Source: Rhodothermales bacterium
Lineage (GTDB): Bacteria > Bacteroidota > Rhodothermia > Rhodothermales > UBA10348
Length of the DNA stretch: 15,211 bases
NCBI GenBank assembly: GCA_030833605.1
Contig: JAURGV010000029.1
Location: 1 to 15,211, forward strand
Direction: 5' to 3'
Positions 1 to 7,265 of this stretch are shown one piece after another. Position 1 is the first letter of the stretch. Each line of letters begins with the position of its first letter. Under the pieces are notes generated by a model. It was given only the letters and a program-made list of their open reading frames with translations, did not search any database and had not been told where the DNA came from. The position numbers were made by a program, and so were the translations under genes.

Positions 1-77
1 TCCAGCAGGGGAATCGCTTTTTGCGGCTCCCCTTCTTTGAAATACTCTAGGGCCTGTTCTATTTCAGAAAGAGCCAT
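1..77 (-). CDS. TPR-repeat protein, N-terminal fragment (cut by window edge)
   Basis: The reverse strand opens with an ATG at 77 and stays open to the window edge, giving 25 complete codons. The peptide begins MALSEIEQALEYFKEGEPQK and continues AIPLL. Its spacing (ALEYFKEGEPQKAIPLL) matches the first helix and turn of a tetratricopeptide repeat, a helical scaffold for protein contacts. No signal peptide is visible, so a cytoplasmic protein is likely if this start is right. The start codon follows the stop of the OstA-like gene with no intervening base, so the two are almost certainly cotranscribed and translationally coupled. The fragment is too short to name a specific TPR family. Confidence 0.6.
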   Translation of the reverse strand, partial: MALSEIEQALEYFKEGEPQKAIPLL

Positions 78-1472
78 TTATTCTTCTTGTAGCAATCTAC
101 GATGTTCAACTTCCGCCCAAAACCGCTCCAGCAGATACTTTCGATCGGGCATTAATTCCGGTTGCCAATTAAATCCAGATAAATTGGTCAATTGACTCAT
201 CAACGAACCCGAATACAATAACGACTGGACGCCCGTATAAAAACCAACGTACGAAACTTCGCCGTCTTCAAAATCCATTCTCATCCCGTCACCGGATGCT
301 TTGACGCCTTTCTCATCTTCCTCACCTTCCGGTTGAAGGTAAAAAATGGCTTCTGCATTGTCAGCAATAATTAACGTCTTGAGTGAGTCGTTTTCTATAA
401 TGGATGTCAGCGAACGACCTTTTAGTTGCTGGAAACGCCCCGAAGAAGAGTCCTCTGTAATGACAAACACATTTCCACGCCCTTCTAAGGAGTCTGCCGC
501 ATTTTTATACGAAAGAAAATGCAAGCTGTCCGCCATGACCTGTGTTTTTTCGAGCCATGCCAAGGGATTTCCAAAAACTTGGCTGCGCTGCTTCCCTTGC
601 GTCAAGCTCACTGTTCGGAGGGAGTCCCCTCGCAATGCATAGCTGGATGAGGCCACCACCACGGAATCACTTGCCGAAACGGTGTCCCTATCCGTTTCCT
701 CTTTCAAAACGATGCGTTTTGCTGCCACATACACCGTGTCAGACTCCGCTAAATCAATGCGAACCAACTGGGTACGCCCGATTACTTCAATGGAATCGGT
801 GACGGCATTTCGATACAGCCTATCCGTTACAATCTGTGTTGAAGTTGAATCCGACAATTGTTCGACCCAGACGCTACCCCACGCATTCGATTCTTCTGTT
901 TCACGGGCATATTCAATAGAGTCTGCGCGCACCACCACATCTTCTTGCTGCAAGAACACCTTTCCAAAAAAGCGTGCAACGTTAGGCTCCGTATAGTAAA
1001 CTGCACTTTTTGACGAAAGCGTACCCATACTATCGGAATACGCTACCCCTTGATCGAATTCGGTTTTGTCTTCATCGGAATAATGAACGGCATAGGGCGC
1101 CCGAAGTCGTGCTACGCCGTCGGTCATGTAGACCTCACCTTCCGCAATCCCAATTTTTGTATTACGGTTATATCTAACGTTGGCAGCACGCAGCGTATCC
1201 CCTTCTTCCACAATTTGCACGTGACCCCAGAAACGGACATAACCGTTTCCTTCGTCCAGCCCGAAATCAGACGAAAGAACGGACTGTTCTTGGGTCAACA
1301 CCGGGCGAACTAAATCAAATACGGTGCGCCCCTCGATTTGCCGAGCTTTGAAATCGTCCGCCTGGATGCCTATAACACGCGTCTCTTGAGCCGCAGCCGA
1401 AGGGATGTGAGCCCATCCCATCCACAAAAACAGAATGAAAAGGGCCGAAATATGACGAAACAGGCTATTCAT
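78..1472 (-). CDS. OstA/LptA-like LPS-export periplasmic protein
   Basis: 464 residues. An N-terminal signal peptide is clear: a basic start, a hydrophobic core around residues 9-24, and an AAAQE-like cleavage region near 26-30. The mature part is rich in short beta-strands of the OstA/LptA jelly-roll type, with repeated phrases such as GYVRFWGHVQIVEEGDTLRA, VARLRAPYAVHYSDEDKTEF and VVVRADSIEYARETEES. These alternate 'structure present in DNA-like register' strands typical of LptA and of the N-terminal domain of LptD. Proteins of this fold form a periplasmic bridge carrying lipopolysaccharide from LptC to the outer membrane. It is about twice the length of LptA and lacks a visible LptD barrel, so it is probably a multi-repeat OstA-like bridge protein. 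Its start overlaps the end of lptC by 8 bases, which supports a shared pathway and one transcript. The exact role is inferred from the fold and the neighbours. Confidence 0.82.
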   Translation of the reverse strand: MNSLFRHISALFILFLWMGWAHIPSAAAQETRVIGIQADDFKARQIEGRTVFDLVRPVLTQEQSVLSSDFGLDEGNGYVRFWGHVQIVEEGDTLRAANVRYNRNTKIGIAEGEVYMTDGVARLRAPYAVHYSDEDKTEFDQGVAYSDSMGTLSSKSAVYYTEPNVARFFGKVFLQQEDVVVRADSIEYARETEESNAWGSVWVEQLSDSTSTQIVTDRLYRNAVTDSIEVIGRTQLVRIDLAESDTVYVAAKRIVLKEETDRDTVSASDSVVVASSSYALRGDSLRTVSLTQGKQRSQVFGNPLAWLEKTQVMADSLHFLSYKNAADSLEGRGNVFVITEDSSSGRFQQLKGRSLTSIIENDSLKTLIIADNAEAIFYLQPEGEEDEKGVKASGDGMRMDFEDGEVSYVGFYTGVQSLLYSGSLMSQLTNLSGFNWQPELMPDRKYLLERFWAEVEHRRLLQEE

Positions 1473-2043
1473 CGTCCGTTTGAACCGTTCCTGTTACGCG
1501 AGCCATACTGAAATCAAATAAATTCTCGTCGGCATCCAACATGTAACCACTCAACGTTTCTTTGGGCGTTTTTAGCGTGGAAAAGCCCGGTGTCGTTATG
1601 CGCGAAGTAATTTCAGACCATGCTAAATGCTCGGCAAACAACCACCGATCTTCCGCGGATTGCACCACAACGTCCCCTTCAGCTACAAACCGTCGTTCGC
1701 GATCGTAATACGTGATCCGGTCGGCATGAACCACGGCGCTGGAATCTCCTTCGGGATTAAAAAGGTCTACCCGGACACGGTCTTGATTTTCCACCAGCGC
1801 CATCAGAACCGTATAACTACTATCTGGAGTATCGTAGTTCGCTAAATAGGCTGCATGCAACTTGACCCGAGCATGCCCATCCTCAAAAATATTCAACGTG
1901 GCGTTCCAACTTTCCGATGTCGGGCCATCTTGCTCCAGTAGAGTTTGGACGGTAACGCCGGATTCGTGCATTTCACACCCCGAAACGATGAGTCCGGAGA
2001 GCAACGCAGCAAATAGAACGGGTATAAAAAGAAGTTTATTCAA
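1465..2043 (-). CDS. lptC: LptC-like LPS export periplasmic lipoprotein
   Basis: 192 residues. The N-terminus has Lys3, a hydrophobic stretch and a lipobox VSGC with Cys23, so the product is predicted to be lipid-anchored. The body (VVHADRITYYDRERRFVAEG, then DVVVQSAEDRWLFAEHLAWS and ITTPGFSTLKTP) is the typical LptC jelly-roll. In that family these strands receive LPS from the LptBFG transporter and pass it to LptA. Bacteroidota-type LptC proteins are often lipoproteins, unlike the membrane-anchored E. coli form. The start is TTG at 2043: an in-frame TGA lies only two codons upstream (TGA AAA AGC TTG), so no earlier start exists, and this one gives a correctly sized signal peptide. It overlaps the downstream OstA-like gene by 8 bases. 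The lptB, lptF and lptG genes are not in the window. Confidence 0.82.
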   Translation of the reverse strand: MNKLLFIPVLFAALLSGLIVSGCEMHESGVTVQTLLEQDGPTSESWNATLNIFEDGHARVKLHAAYLANYDTPDSSYTVLMALVENQDRVRVDLFNPEGDSSAVVHADRITYYDRERRFVAEGDVVVQSAEDRWLFAEHLAWSEITSRITTPGFSTLKTPKETLSGYMLDADENLFDFSMARVTGTVQTDDE

Positions 2044-2089
2044 GCTTTTTCAGCACAGGTACGGGATGAAGGCCGAGCACATTGGAGCT

Positions 2090-2782
2090 CTAAAATATTT
2101 CAACCACATCTCCTTTACGTATAATACGGTAATCGGCCGCAACCTTATTCCCCGTAGCCCTCAATAAACGAACAAATTCCTTGCAGGTAGCCTCTAAGGA
2201 AAACGTTGGACCTTCCTCCAAAGGCGCGTAGATGGCTACGGCTACATCCAACGTAGAAGAGTCCGTTTTTGTCCCCATTGAGTCCTTGATGGCATTTACT
2301 AGAGGTACGGACTCCCCTTGCGGGCCGACCGCGCATCCTACAATCAAATCGTGGAGATCGATGGAGTGACCCGCCGAGTTAAATATGTACGATTCTTCTT
2401 CGGCTCCCAATCGGAAAATAAACGACAGGGAAGGTGCTTTTTGAATATCCCAGATTGAAATAGGAAAAAGCGAGCACAAACTAAGCAGGTTGCAGATATC
2501 TACAGGCGCATTAATGCGAGGAAAGTCACCCTCTATTGCCGTACGCAACAAATACTCGCTAGCCGGCTTACCGCGACCCGTGGGCTTGCAGGAGCCGTTT
2601 CGAAAGATATCCCTCACTTTCGTTCTATACAGGTCTTCTTCGGCGGAAAGTCCGTTTTTTAAAGACTGTATCCTGGTTTCTAAGGCCCTATCAATTTCTG
2701 GCAACTGGGCGGCAGAAATGATTCCCTTTGCAGCAACAATGCCTAATCGTAATTTATCCGGGCCAGCATGCTTGAATTCCAT
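2090..2782 (-). CDS. Free-standing B3/B4 tRNA-editing-type domain protein
   Basis: 230 residues, no signal peptide or membrane segment. The segment around residues 52-102 holds the motifs KPTGRGKPASEYLLR and INAPVDICNLLSL, characteristic of stand-alone B3/4 domain proteins (the COG3382 type). The fold is that of the editing module of the phenylalanyl-tRNA synthetase beta subunit. In PheT this domain hydrolyses mischarged Tyr-tRNA(Phe). For the free-standing proteins an editing or amino-acid-binding role is usually proposed but not settled, so substrate and reaction here are inference. The ATG at 2782 is a clean start about 140 bases from the divergent STAS gene. The stop lies 46 bases before lptC, so the gene could lead the LPS-export transcript, although nothing functional connects them. 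Confidence 0.75.
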   Translation of the reverse strand: MEFKHAGPDKLRLGIVAAKGIISAAQLPEIDRALETRIQSLKNGLSAEEDLYRTKVRDIFRNGSCKPTGRGKPASEYLLRTAIEGDFPRINAPVDICNLLSLCSLFPISIWDIQKAPSLSFIFRLGAEEESYIFNSAGHSIDLHDLIVGCAVGPQGESVPLVNAIKDSMGTKTDSSTLDVAVAIYAPLEEGPTFSLEATCKEFVRLLRATGNKVAADYRIIRKGDVVEIF

Positions 2783-2923
2783 TCCTATCTAGTGGTATAT
2801 AGGGGTTGTTACGGTATGATCTTGAATTTCGCCAAAAATAGAGCCAATCGCATCCTTTAGTTTGTGTGGGGGTAGCCGATAACAACTTCGACTGTACCAT
2901 GTACAAACAGCATAAAATTGGCC

Positions 2924-3277
2924 ATGCAAGCGACAACAATGAACTTCACAATCGAACCGATCGCACACGACAGTGTTGTGATACGAATCGGAAAAGCCCT
3001 TGATTTCAGAAATGCAGCGGATTTCAAAGCCGCAGCACAGGAGCAAGTCCGCTCTGGAATCAGGAATTTCATTCTAGATTTTTCGGAAACGGGAATTCTC
3101 GATTCCACTGGACTCGGTTCTATTTTCTCCCTGTATCGACAGGTTTCTCCCATGAGTGGACAAGTAGTATTTGCATCGGTGTCAAGACCGGTTCAAGTCG
3201 TTGTTCAATTGACCCGCACGTATAAAGTGTTCCGGCAGTTTCCAACCGTGGAAGGTGCTCGGGAAGCCATTCGTTAG
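2924..3277 (+). CDS. STAS-domain anti-sigma factor antagonist
   Basis: 117 residues from ATG 2924; TTG 2918 and ATG 2939 are in-frame alternatives, and the domain itself starts just after the last one. It is a single STAS domain of normal length. The helix-capping segment ILDSTGLGSIFSLYRQV carries the conserved DSTGLG motif, whose Ser61 is the expected phosphorylation site. In partner-switching systems the unphosphorylated protein binds the RsbW-like kinase and frees that kinase's target, usually a sigma factor. Phosphorylation by the kinase switches it off and the RsbU-like phosphatase reactivates it. The next two genes encode exactly this kinase and phosphatase, 24 bases downstream, which makes the assignment strong. 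The gene opens the cassette, and its promoter should lie in 2783-2920, though I could not identify a convincing one. Confidence 0.88.
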   Translation: MQATTMNFTIEPIAHDSVVIRIGKALDFRNAADFKAAAQEQVRSGIRNFILDFSETGILDSTGLGSIFSLYRQVSPMSGQVVFASVSRPVQVVVQLTRTYKVFRQFPTVEGAREAIR

Positions 3278-3301
3278 GTCTAGGATTGTAATTCCAAAGT
3301 A

Positions 3302-3754
3302 ATGGAAACTACCCGTCAAAGTTTTAAGCGGCTCGATGGTGTCATCGATGAGCTCCACGATTTATTCGAATCGTGGGAGCAAGAAGGAGCCCTGCTTTCA
3401 CATCTCGATTTAGATACTATACATCTATTTCGACTAGCCGTGCATGAGTGGGTCGCGAACCTGGTTCAGCACGCTTGCTTTGATGGACGTTCTCCAGAAG
3501 TTACAATGGATGTAATCCCGAATGGCCGAAGAGTTCGATGCATTATAGAAGACAACTCGTTTGGTTTTCCTATGCACGAACGCTTGGATGTTCAACGAGA
3601 AGCACTTAAACCCTATCCCGAACGTGGAATGGGGCTCCTCATGTTAAACGCCGCGACCGAATACTTTGAATACACGGAGTCCGAATCCGGACGCCAGCGA
3701 TTAGAATTTACCGTATCAGCAGATTCAGACCCATGTCTCAACATTCCATTTTAA
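3302..3754 (+). CDS. RsbW-type anti-sigma / serine kinase (HATPase)
   Basis: 150 residues forming one GHKL-type ATPase domain. The N box is HEWVANLVQHA, with the Mg-binding Asn53 and Glu49. The G1 region is EDNSFGF (Asp84, Gly88), with Ser where a Gly is more usual. The G2 loop is ERGMGLLML (Gly109, Gly111). Proteins of this type bind and sequester a target, classically a sigma factor, and phosphorylate the STAS partner on its conserved serine. The STAS gene lies just upstream, and the last 22 bases overlap the receiver-phosphatase gene in another frame, giving tight translational coupling. No sigma factor is adjacent, so the target is unknown: it could be a distant sigma factor, or something other than a sigma factor. 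Confidence 0.87.
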   Translation: METTRQSFKRLDGVIDELHDLFESWEQEGALLSHLDLDTIHLFRLAVHEWVANLVQHACFDGRSPEVTMDVIPNGRRVRCIIEDNSFGFPMHERLDVQREALKPYPERGMGLLMLNAATEYFEYTESESGRQRLEFTVSADSDPCLNIPF

Positions 3755-4914
3755 TAGTTGAAGACGAACACACGTTGCGTCGACTTCTCGAGTATAGACT
3801 CGGGAAGCAGTACAACGTGCGTACCGCTGCAAACGGTGAAGAAGCGCTTGAACTTATCGCTCAAGAGCTCCCAAAACTGATCATTTCGGACATCATGATG
3901 CCCAAAATGGATGGGTTTGCACTTCAAGCAGCCCTTCAGGAAGATAATTCGACTCGTGCCATTCCGTTTATTTTCTTAACTGCGAAAGCAGATGAGGCCA
4001 GTAGACTGAAAGGGCGACGAACCGGCGTAGACGATTACATTACCAAACCGTTTGACATTGACCAGTTAATGTCGCGCGTAGATCGATTGTTGGAACGTAC
4101 GGCACTGTTCCAGACGCAGTTAGATGCCAAAATCGGCCAAGACTTTTCGCAAAAATTGATGCCGAAAAAAATGCCGAGTGCCGATGGGTATAAAGCCTTT
4201 TTTCACAGCGCACCACGCGAACATGGAGGCGGAGACATTTTTGATTGTTCAGAACCGCGTCCAGGTGTTCATTTTATCACCATTGGTGATGTGATGGGCA
4301 AAGGTCTTCAAGCGAAGTTTTACGCATTTAGCTTCCTCGGATACATTCGTTCGACCTTGCACACGCTGTTGGGTACTACTTCGTCGCCAGCCGAGTTGAT
4401 GACCCGGGTGAACCAGGTTCTTGTCGACGATCCACCCCTTGAAGATACTTTTGCTTCCCTTTTGTTAATCAAATGGGAGCCAGCACGAAACTTAGTTACC
4501 TACGCTAATGCCGGTCACTGCCGACCGGTGCTCATGACGGCACGAGGTGCCGAGGTCGTCCCCTATTCTGATATGATTTTGGGTCTGGACGCCGGTGCAG
4601 AATTCAAAGATACCTCCATTGTACTACAGCCTGGCAGTTCCTTGATATCGTATACCGATGGTCTTCTAGAGCAAGTCATGAAGAATGGCGAACAGCTCGG
4701 AGAAGAAGGTATTTTGGGCTACGTGAATCATGCCGCTGGAAAACCAGACCCTATTCAGTCCTTGTTGAAAAACGTGCTTTCCGATAGCGAGAATTCCCGC
4801 TTTGGTGACGATGTGTTAATGTTCTGGCTGGAACGAGAAGGAAATCGCGATCGACCGTCGCGCGACCCCGCTCCTCGATGGTTTTCGCCTTTTTCAGAAG
4901 GCGCACAAACCTAG
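3733..4914 (+). CDS. Response regulator fused to RsbU/SpoIIE-type PP2C phosphatase
   Basis: 393 residues, cytoplasmic. Residues 5-122 are a CheY-like receiver with a complete active site: acidic pair Glu10/Asp11, phosphoacceptor Asp53 in SDIMMPKMDG, Thr83 and Lys105. A short helical linker (about 123-145, with the QKLMPKKMP motif seen before RsbU domains) leads into a PP2C/SpoIIE phosphatase. Its metal-binding acids sit in GGGDIFD (Asp168, Asp171), GDVMGKG (Asp186) and a C-terminal GDD motif, and NAGHCRPVL is also present. The expected reaction is dephosphorylation of the STAS protein's serine, controlled by phosphorylation of Asp53 from an unidentified histidine kinase. It overlaps the kinase gene by 22 bases. 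Its 3' end overlaps the convergent PLP-enzyme gene by 21 bases. Confidence 0.92.
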   Translation: MSQHSILIVEDEHTLRRLLEYRLGKQYNVRTAANGEEALELIAQELPKLIISDIMMPKMDGFALQAALQEDNSTRAIPFIFLTAKADEASRLKGRRTGVDDYITKPFDIDQLMSRVDRLLERTALFQTQLDAKIGQDFSQKLMPKKMPSADGYKAFFHSAPREHGGGDIFDCSEPRPGVHFITIGDVMGKGLQAKFYAFSFLGYIRSTLHTLLGTTSSPAELMTRVNQVLVDDPPLEDTFASLLLIKWEPARNLVTYANAGHCRPVLMTARGAEVVPYSDMILGLDAGAEFKDTSIVLQPGSSLISYTDGLLEQVMKNGEQLGEEGILGYVNHAAGKPDPIQSLLKNVLSDSENSRFGDDVLMFWLEREGNRDRPSRDPAPRWFSPFSEGAQT

Positions 4915-6051
4915 TTCTGACAGAAACCAATCTATGTCTTGCGTATCGTTATAGGCATGGACTGAAATGCGCAGGCCACCCTGCCTTGCCGTCACCCAAA
5001 TGTTTTTTGCTTCTAGGTCCTTCTTGACCCTAGAAGCATTTTTCATTTCTGCCAGAGTGATCCCCGAATAGTGATGGGGGTCAGTATGCGATCGAATCGG
5101 AATGCCCAAAGCGTGCAATCCCTGACGAAGGTAACCCGTGAGCTCGCGAATTCTTTCCGAGATTGCCCCTGCAGGAGGTTCCTTCATCAGCCGCAAGGCT
5201 TCGGCCATCGTAAATATTCCTGGAAAAGGTGGATGACCCATTTCATGGCCTATTCCCGACGGAATCAGATCGAGTTTATTATTTACCAAGTCGTACGCAT
5301 TATGTGCGCTCCTCCACCCTATCAACGGTGGATTGACCTGAAGCCAATGGAGACCTGTCGCGAAAACCGCATTTCCATAGCCGGCGGTTGCCCATTTATA
5401 GCCGCTAAAAATGAGCACGTCGATACCATCTCGGTCCATGTGAACGTCAAACGCCCCAATCGATTGGGTCGCATCAACAATGAAATGAACGCCCAGATCT
5501 CTACAAACCTGGCCTAAAGATTGTAAATCAGCGTTAAAACCATTGGCAAACTGGACAGAACTCAACACAAATACACTGGGCTTTGTATCAATTATGGCTC
5601 TTTTTAATTGGGATGCATCGATGTAACCCGAACTCGGGACTGGAACAAACCGAACCGTGTGACCCGCGCGTATAAAAGGGGTTGTACAAGACGGGAATTC
5701 GGCATCTAGCGCCAGAATCACGGCCTCGGGCTTGAGAGACAAGGCTGCGATATTAAAGCCTAAGGACGCGTTCTGAAGAAACGCTACGGCGTCGACCGAA
5801 CAACCAATGGCCTGCGCCACAAATGCCCGATCCTCATCGGAACGTTTAACCCATCTATTCCAGCACACATCCCCCTCTTCTACCGCTTCCGTGTAGTACC
5901 GATTGGCTGCGGCGGACACCTGACGAGACATCACGCCTCCCCCTGCCGTATTCAAATAACATCTGCTTTCTAGCGCCGGAAATCGGGAACGAAATTCAAT
6001 CCAATCGTAATGCATAGTTGCGGTGGTTGGTATTGTTCTAAATGTAGGCAT
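4894..6051 (-). CDS. Class-V-fold PLP-dependent aminotransferase / desulfurase-like enzyme
   Basis: 385 residues, cytoplasmic. The fold-type-I aminotransferase V signature is clear. LNTAGGGVMS near residue 33 is the substrate/cofactor entry segment, DATQSIGAFDVH holds Asp193 and Gln196 that contact the pyridoxal ring, and the Schiff-base lysine is Lys219 in FSGYKWATAGYG. The family covers cysteine desulfurases, isopenicillin-N-epimerase-like enzymes and kynureninase-like enzymes. I see no mobile catalytic cysteine loop that would prove a desulfurase, so the substrate is unassigned. The ATG at 6051 gives 12 extra residues before MHYDWIEF; ATG 6015 is an equally good start and leaves TACATTTA, a possible -7-like element, upstream. 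The last seven codons overlap the end of the phosphatase gene on the other strand. Confidence 0.85.
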   Translation of the reverse strand: MPTFRTIPTTATMHYDWIEFRSRFPALESRCYLNTAGGGVMSRQVSAAANRYYTEAVEEGDVCWNRWVKRSDEDRAFVAQAIGCSVDAVAFLQNASLGFNIAALSLKPEAVILALDAEFPSCTTPFIRAGHTVRFVPVPSSGYIDASQLKRAIIDTKPSVFVLSSVQFANGFNADLQSLGQVCRDLGVHFIVDATQSIGAFDVHMDRDGIDVLIFSGYKWATAGYGNAVFATGLHWLQVNPPLIGWRSAHNAYDLVNNKLDLIPSGIGHEMGHPPFPGIFTMAEALRLMKEPPAGAISERIRELTGYLRQGLHALGIPIRSHTDPHHYSGITLAEMKNASRVKKDLEAKNIWVTARQGGLRISVHAYNDTQDIDWFLSELGLCAF

Positions 6052-6223
6052 TCATTCAGATGCATTCTGAAACCATTGACGCGTTAGTTTAGACAGGACT
6101 GGTTGCTTTCATTGCAACTGGATTCAAAAAGAGAGACCTTTCTACCGTTGGATTCATCGGTAGCGAATCTTAATAACATATGGGTCGATCTCAACAAAGA
6201 CCACGGCCCCCCAAGAAAGTCCT

Positions 6224-6703
6224 ATGCCACGATTCGTCATCCTATTTGCTGCTATTGCTTTTGTAAGTTTGGCCGGCTGCCGAGACTTCACGGTTGATTC
6301 CAAAAAGGAATCCGAAGATCGTCCTGGCTTTAGACAAATTACGGTTCCCAGTTCGGACCCGTTCGAATTAGCTCCCGGAGATACCGCAACAATTGAAGGG
6401 ACCAGCATTTCGATTCATTTTGATAAATTGATCTCCGATAGTCGTTGTCCATCCAACGTTCAATGCATTCAACTGGGAGATGCCAAGGTTTTAATGGAAT
6501 TGTTTAACGGCAATGACGGCGGGCATCAAATAGTTGGCGTTATTCCCGGCCTTGTTCCGACGCCTTTTATTGGCAACGACGTCATTCAGTTTCAGGATTA
6601 TCGGTTTCAACTGCTACAGCTATCCCCGTATCCTGTGAGTGGAGAAGAGCGATTTGAGGCCAGTGAATACCGAGCTTTGATCAGCTTCACGCCACTTTTT
6701 TAG
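6224..6703 (+). CDS. Small lipoprotein of unknown function
   Basis: 159 residues. The start MPRFVILFAAIAFVSLAGC is a lipoprotein signal peptide with lipobox SLAGC (Cys19), so the mature protein should sit in the periplasm or outer membrane. The mature domain is beta-rich, with an ELAPGDTATIEG opening and the motif DSRCPSNVQCIQLGDAKV (two cysteines six residues apart). This resembles the 'SRCP..V.C...G.A' pattern I associate with small lipoproteins of unknown function in Bacteroidota, where a disulfide is plausible. The C-terminus ends in short strands (SEYRALISFTPLF). It stands alone: 172 bases from the divergent PLP-enzyme gene and 130 bases before ndk. No function can be assigned. Confidence 0.75.
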   Translation: MPRFVILFAAIAFVSLAGCRDFTVDSKKESEDRPGFRQITVPSSDPFELAPGDTATIEGTSISIHFDKLISDSRCPSNVQCIQLGDAKVLMELFNGNDGGHQIVGVIPGLVPTPFIGNDVIQFQDYRFQLLQLSPYPVSGEERFEASEYRALISFTPLF

Positions 6704-6833
6704 GTTTTTCCGTCCGCTTGGAAGGTAAAGCGTACCGATTCACGGCTTTTTCCACTCGATCAACGAACGACTGCTCGATTAACTCGTATTTTGGGACATT
6801 ACATCTAAAGATAATCCCACTACGAGAATAACT

Positions 6834-7265
6834 ATGGCCATCGAACGTACACTTGCCATTTTGAAGCCGGACTGTGTCCGTAAAAATTTGATTGGCGAAG
6901 TAATTCGTCGCATGCAAGATGCTGGATTTAAGGTACTTGCCCTTAAAATGATTAATTTGTCGAAAGAAGAAGCCGGTGGTTTTTACGCTGTGCACCGCGA
7001 GCGTCCTTTTTTCGGTGAGTTGGTTGATTTCATGAGCTCTGGTCCTTGCGTTCCAATCGTATTGGAAAAAGAGAACGCTGTTGCCGATTTTCGTACACTG
7101 ATTGGCGCAACGGATCCAGCAGAAGCTGAAGCCGGTACCATTCGTCACGATTTTGCGGACAACAAAGGCCAAAACATTGTTCATGGATCAGACTCCGTTG
7201 AAAACGGAAGACTTGAAGCAAACTACTACTTCCCAGAAGTCGAGATCGTTAACAACGCTAGCTAA
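6834..7265 (+). CDS. ndk: Nucleoside diphosphate kinase
   Basis: 143 residues, the usual length of bacterial Ndk. It transfers the gamma-phosphate from ATP to other nucleoside diphosphates through a phospho-histidine intermediate, balancing (d)NTP pools. The catalytic histidine is His117 in NIVHGSDSVE. ERTLAILKPD (Lys11) and the nucleotide-contact segment YAVHRERPFFGELVDFM are also canonical. The ATG at 6834 follows a T/A-rich stretch without an obvious ribosome-binding site, as for most genes here. A terminator-like hairpin begins 7 bases after the stop. Unusually, the reading frame of the next gene (namZ) already runs through the last ~80 bases of ndk. Confidence 0.97.
   Translation: MAIERTLAILKPDCVRKNLIGEVIRRMQDAGFKVLALKMINLSKEEAGGFYAVHRERPFFGELVDFMSSGPCVPIVLEKENAVADFRTLIGATDPAEAEAGTIRHDFADNKGQNIVHGSDSVENGRLEANYYFPEVEIVNNAS

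Noticed and set aside
4886..4903. Hairpin CGCCTT...AAGGCG at the convergent gene ends as a terminator
   Set aside because: The stem is only 6 bp, lies inside both coding regions, and has no T-run on either strand.
6052..6223. TACCG...CGGTA inverted repeat and TGGATTCA direct repeat as regulatory sites
   Set aside because: Five- and eight-base matches in 170 bases are not significant, and no promoter could be aligned with them.
6687..7184. 165-codon open frame antisense to ndk
   Set aside because: It is the mirror of the well-supported ndk gene and is rich in Cys, Phe and Asn typical of shadow frames. Only its last ~36 codons, outside ndk, look coding, and these are reported separately.
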